Shown here piece by piece: positions 61,183 through 64,000 of a stretch of DNA of 64,000 bases. Numbering within the stretch: position 1 is the stretch's first letter; each line of letters begins with the position of its first letter. The notes under the pieces were generated by a model. The model saw nothing but the letters and a program-made list of their open reading frames with translations, had not been told where the DNA came from and searched no databases. The translations under genes were made by a program, and so were the position numbers. Origin of the DNA: Brachypterus glaber (taxonomy: Eukaryota > Arthropoda > Insecta > Coleoptera > Kateretidae); assembly GCA_958510825.1 (NCBI GenBank), contig OY294045.1:98020988-98084987 (forward strand), in the 5' to 3' direction.

Positions 61183-61689
61183 TTGGTACAAAAATATTAC
61201 GACTTGGAAATCGACTATCTACATTTATCCAGAAGGGAGGTAGATCATATCTTATTTAAAATGGAACAAAATATAAATTTTTTAGAGGGTAATAAGATTT
61301 TACTAAGCACCTATTGCAGAAACTATAAATATTTAATATCAGACTACTCATTCACTATTAATAAGAAAAACTCTCATTTATATAGTGACTTAAATTTACA
61401 TTTAAAAAGGTTTATCTCTCAATTAAGAACGTCAAACGTTAACTATCTCTACCTATTTATCAACAACACTTCTTATAATATTAAATTAACAGAACTTTGC
61501 TCTATTTGCTCGTTATTTAAAGTAGAAACCCTGGGTCACATTCTTTTTGAATGTCCAATGTACTCCAGTTTCAGAACATTGTTAAATGAATTCCGAATTG
61601 AAGACGTCGATGTTATTCTAAAGGAAGCTAACAAAAGGACTTATATCTCTCTTTTTAAATTTCTTCAAATTCAAATTCAAATTTATTAA
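61183..61689 (+). pseudogene. LINE C-terminal fragment with zinc knuckle
   Basis: A 168-codon frame whose C-terminal half has a knuckle with C106, C109, H119 and C124 followed by PMY (C-X2-C-X9-H-X4-C-P), the pattern found at the end of I/R1/Jockey-type LINE proteins. The preceding part (RTSNVNYLYLF) is not assignable to a catalytic motif. 5'-truncated. A GA microsatellite (61883-61902) lies about 200 bp downstream and may mark the end of this copy or of the oppositely oriented LINE. Confidence 0.65.
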
Positions 61690-62098
61690 CAAATAATTGG
61701 TTTACAATGTAATATTTAACAATTTAAATCACCTGGACAAACGCCCGTATTGTGAAAAAAGGTATAATCATAAAAAAAACAGTAAATATTATATTTTAAC
61801 ATTTTTAAAGATAAGGATTAAAGAGTACATAATTGCCGAAAAAAAAAAACAGTATTTATTTAAAGTAAGAGATAGAGAAGATGGAGAGAGAGAGAGAGAG
61901 CGATGAAGTGTCTATGGGAGATTCCCTACCAAAAGTATTTTAAATAGGTACATATAGATTCTAATTTAAAACATATAATATATAATATAAAACATATAAT
62001 AGGTAAGAATATAACATATAAAGTGTCTAGGAGATTCCATTCAAAAAGGTAATTATACTTTTCAATTTAAAACATAATAGGTAGGTATAAATTTTAAT
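61690..62098. other. Spacer between two LINE copies
   Basis: AT-rich with a (GA)n tract and a repeated aacatataata word. This is probably the 3' UTR of the minus-strand LINE. The 69-codon frame here is chance. Confidence 0.5.
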
Positions 62099-64000
62099 TT
62101 AGAACATTTCATTTTTAATATGTGTACTGTTTAATTTTAAATATATTTTTAATTCGCGTCTCAATCTTTTTTGATTTTTTATATTTTTAATTTCAATGGG
62201 TATTAAATTATAAGCTTTGGGACCTAAAAAAAATATAAATTTTTGTGAAAACGTTGTTCTGTATAGAGGTATTTGTGTTGATTCGTTTGTCACAGCCCTA
62301 GTTCTATATTTATGCTGACGCAAAGGTGTATTATTTTTAGAAGCCCATATTAACGCCCTGTAAGTAAATAATTCCCTAATGTCAAAAAGACCAGATTCTT
62401 GGTATAAAAGTTCAGTGGGGTATCCGTTATCTTTTTTAAAAATAATTTTGACAATAGTATTTTGTGCAACCTCTAAAGGTTTTAAAGCATTTTTGGACAA
62501 GCCACCCCACGCAGTGATGCAATATTGCAAAATCGATTCAGCTAGGGCGTAGTACACGGCGATACAATTCTTTCTAGTAAGAAAACTTCTTAATTGGTAA
62601 AAAACATATACTAACTTCCTAAGCCTCTTCATAAGAGCCTCTGTGTGCTTGTTCCATCTGAGATGTTGATCGATTATGACACCTAGATATTTGATAGAGT
62701 ATTCTCTTTTAATATAGCAACAATTACAGTTCAACGTTTGTCCACAGTTGTGGTTATGTATGTAAATTTTATCGTTTTCTGGTTGATCAACACTCGTGAT
62801 TGAAAAGGTGAGGAAACTTGTTTTTGAAGTATTGAGGCTTAGGGAGTTAATACTCAACCAATCTACAATATTTTTTAAACCAAGTGTCGCGTCTCTATAT
62901 GCAATGTCCCAGGACTCACCCACAAATATAGCAACTGTGTCATCTGCATATGAAAGTACCTTACAATTTTTGTTTATAGCAAGTAAATTATTTATGTATA
63001 TTAAGAACAATATTGGACCTATAACAGTTCCTTGAGGAATGCCCATATTTATTTTTAATGGGTCACTTAAAGTTTCATTTATTTTGACTCGTTGCATTCT
63101 ATTTGTGAGGTAGTCCTGAAGCAGTGCATAAGAAACGCCTTTTAAACCTAACAGATTTAGTTTTTTTAGTAAAATATAGTGATCAACCGTGTCAAACGCC
63201 TTCGCCAAATCAAGGAATACTGCAATACACTTTTTGTTATTATGCAGCCCACCAACTATAGTTTCTGTAAATTCCAAAACGGCATTTTCAGTAGATACAT
63301 TTTCTCTAAACCCGAATTGATTTGAATTTAAAATATTGTTTTCATGTAAATAGTTATTTAATCTTTTTTTGACACAATGTTCAAAAATTTTTCCAAAATT
63401 ATTTATTACAGAAATCGGCCTATAGTTAGTGGGTTGCGATTTGTTTCCAGATTTATATATGGGTGTGACTATTGACTCTTTCCATTGAGAGGGGACTTTG
63501 CCTGTTAAAAAAGAGAGGTTTATTATATGCTCGAGAGGCTGCACAAAATACATATGAAATCTTTTTATTATGGTCACCGAAACACCGTCCGGACCTGGAG
63601 CAGACTGATTTTTTAACTTTGAAATACTGAGTATAATCTCATTTTGACTTACTGGGTCTAAATAAAAAGTATTATTAATTCTTCTGTCAGACGGTGCCGA
63701 AATTCCATCTTTTTTAATTTTTTTTGCCATTTTTTTACCAATGTCTATAAAAAATTTATTAATGTGATTAGATTTCGTTTTATTATCTGTTATCAGGTTC
63801 CCTTCCTCATCAACTAAATTATTTAAATTGTTTTGATTTTTTTTCGATTTTTTATTACATGACTCATTTATGGTTTTCCAAATTTTTTTACTGTTATTGT
63901 TTGCCTGTTCTATTTTATTTTTATAAAAATTATCCTTTGTTGATCGTATTAAAGTTTTTAAAAAATTTCGGTACCGCGTATATAATAATTTATTTTCTTC
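62099..64000 (-). CDS. Jockey-like LINE ORF2: linker, reverse transcriptase and C-terminus (runs off the window)
   Basis: A minus-strand frame open from the stop at 62099 to the window edge (543 codons after the first ATG at 63730, plus 90 more codons upstream). The upstream part (KIWKTINES, NHINKFF) is the linker between endonuclease and reverse transcriptase. Motifs in order: SAPGPDGVSVTIIK, WKESIVTPIYKSG, NYRPISVINNFGKIFE, FGFRENVSTENAVLE, catalytic FLDLAKAFDTVDH, GIPQGTVIGPILFLIYIN, catalytic YADDTVAIF, then KYLGVIIDQHLRW. No stop or frameshift is seen in 633 codons, so this could be from an intact element; endonuclease and ORF1 would lie beyond 64000. It would copy its own RNA into DNA at nicked targets. 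Assigned to the Jockey/I group by motif style only. Confidence 0.93.
   Translation of the reverse strand, partial: EENKLLYTRYRNFLKTLIRSTKDNFYKNKIEQANNNSKKIWKTINESCNKKSKKNQNNLNNLVDEEGNLITDNKTKSNHINKFFIDIGKKMAKKIKKDGISAPSDRRINNTFYLDPVSQNEIILSISKLKNQSAPGPDGVSVTIIKRFHMYFVQPLEHIINLSFLTGKVPSQWKESIVTPIYKSGNKSQPTNYRPISVINNFGKIFEHCVKKRLNNYLHENNILNSNQFGFRENVSTENAVLEFTETIVGGLHNNKKCIAVFLDLAKAFDTVDHYILLKKLNLLGLKGVSYALLQDYLTNRMQRVKINETLSDPLKINMGIPQGTVIGPILFLIYINNLLAINKNCKVLSYADDTVAIFVGESWDIAYRDATLGLKNIVDWLSINSLSLNTSKTSFLTFSITSVDQPENDKIYIHNHNCGQTLNCNCCYIKREYSIKYLGVIIDQHLRWNKHTEALMKRLRKLVYVFYQLRSFLTRKNCIAVYYALAESILQYCITAWGGLSKNALKPLEVAQNTIVKIIFKKDNGYPTELLYQESGLFDIRELFTYRALIWASKNNTPLRQHKYRTRAVTNESTQIPLYRTTFSQKFIFFLGPKAYNLIPIEIKNIKNQKRLRRELKIYLKLNSTHIKNEMF

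Overview
The window looks like AT-rich, repeat-dense nuclear DNA of an insect. A beetle is plausible but cannot be proven from sequence alone. Supporting signs are spliced protein genes with GT-AG introns, a Ty3/Gypsy element, Penelope-like elements, several non-LTR retrotransposon clades, tRNA-derived SINEs, and many small TA-, TTA- or 8-bp-duplicating DNA elements. Only two host genes are visible: a ZIP-family zinc transporter (coding exons 35726-36566 and 42430-42650, split by a 5.9-kb intron full of transposons) and the C-terminal part of a USP2-like ubiquitin protease (about 59776-60750). Nearly everything else is mobile-element sequence, much of it nested.

Layout. 1-5600: MITE-type elements, including a foldback element carrying a 65-bp minisatellite. 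5611-15718: a full-length Ty3/Gypsy retrotransposon with very long LTRs (2059 and 2090 bp), a 4-bp target duplication and one uninterrupted 1606-codon Gag-Pol frame. It sits inside a 300-bp repeat called X here. 15.7-24 kb: foldback sequence, two tRNA-derived SINEs, a frameshifted LINE, a 904-bp MITE, a tandem-repeat element, an R1/I-like LINE tail carrying two nested MITEs, and a second LINE tail inserted in a palindromic MITE. 24-29 kb: copies of MITE families Y and Z. 29.2-31.1 kb: a Penelope-like element with reverse transcriptase and GIY-YIG domains, inverted 121-bp ends and a 14-bp target duplication, inserted into another copy of X. 31.5-34.2 kb: three MITEs, one with an 8-bp duplication.

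35.6-42.7 kb: the zinc transporter gene. 43-55 kb: paired and inverted repeats, two tandem-repeat elements, a Penelope-derived palindrome containing two head-to-head GIY-YIG frames, and several foldback elements. 56.5-57.5 kb: an L1-like LINE tail. 58.8-59.6 kb: a long-armed MITE. 59.8-60.9 kb: the USP2-like gene end. 61.2-64 kb: a LINE tail on the plus strand and a long LINE reverse transcriptase on the minus strand that runs off the window.

The genes do not form a pathway. The main biology is transposon nesting, and related copies within the window often serve as empty sites for one another: X for the Gypsy and Penelope insertions, palindrome Z for a LINE insertion, and the LINE reading frame for a Harbinger-like MITE. 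The most unusual structures are the Penelope elements. Their termini carry a compact hammerhead-ribozyme-like core and are arranged as inverted rather than direct repeats. All comparisons were made by eye, and no percent identities were computed.
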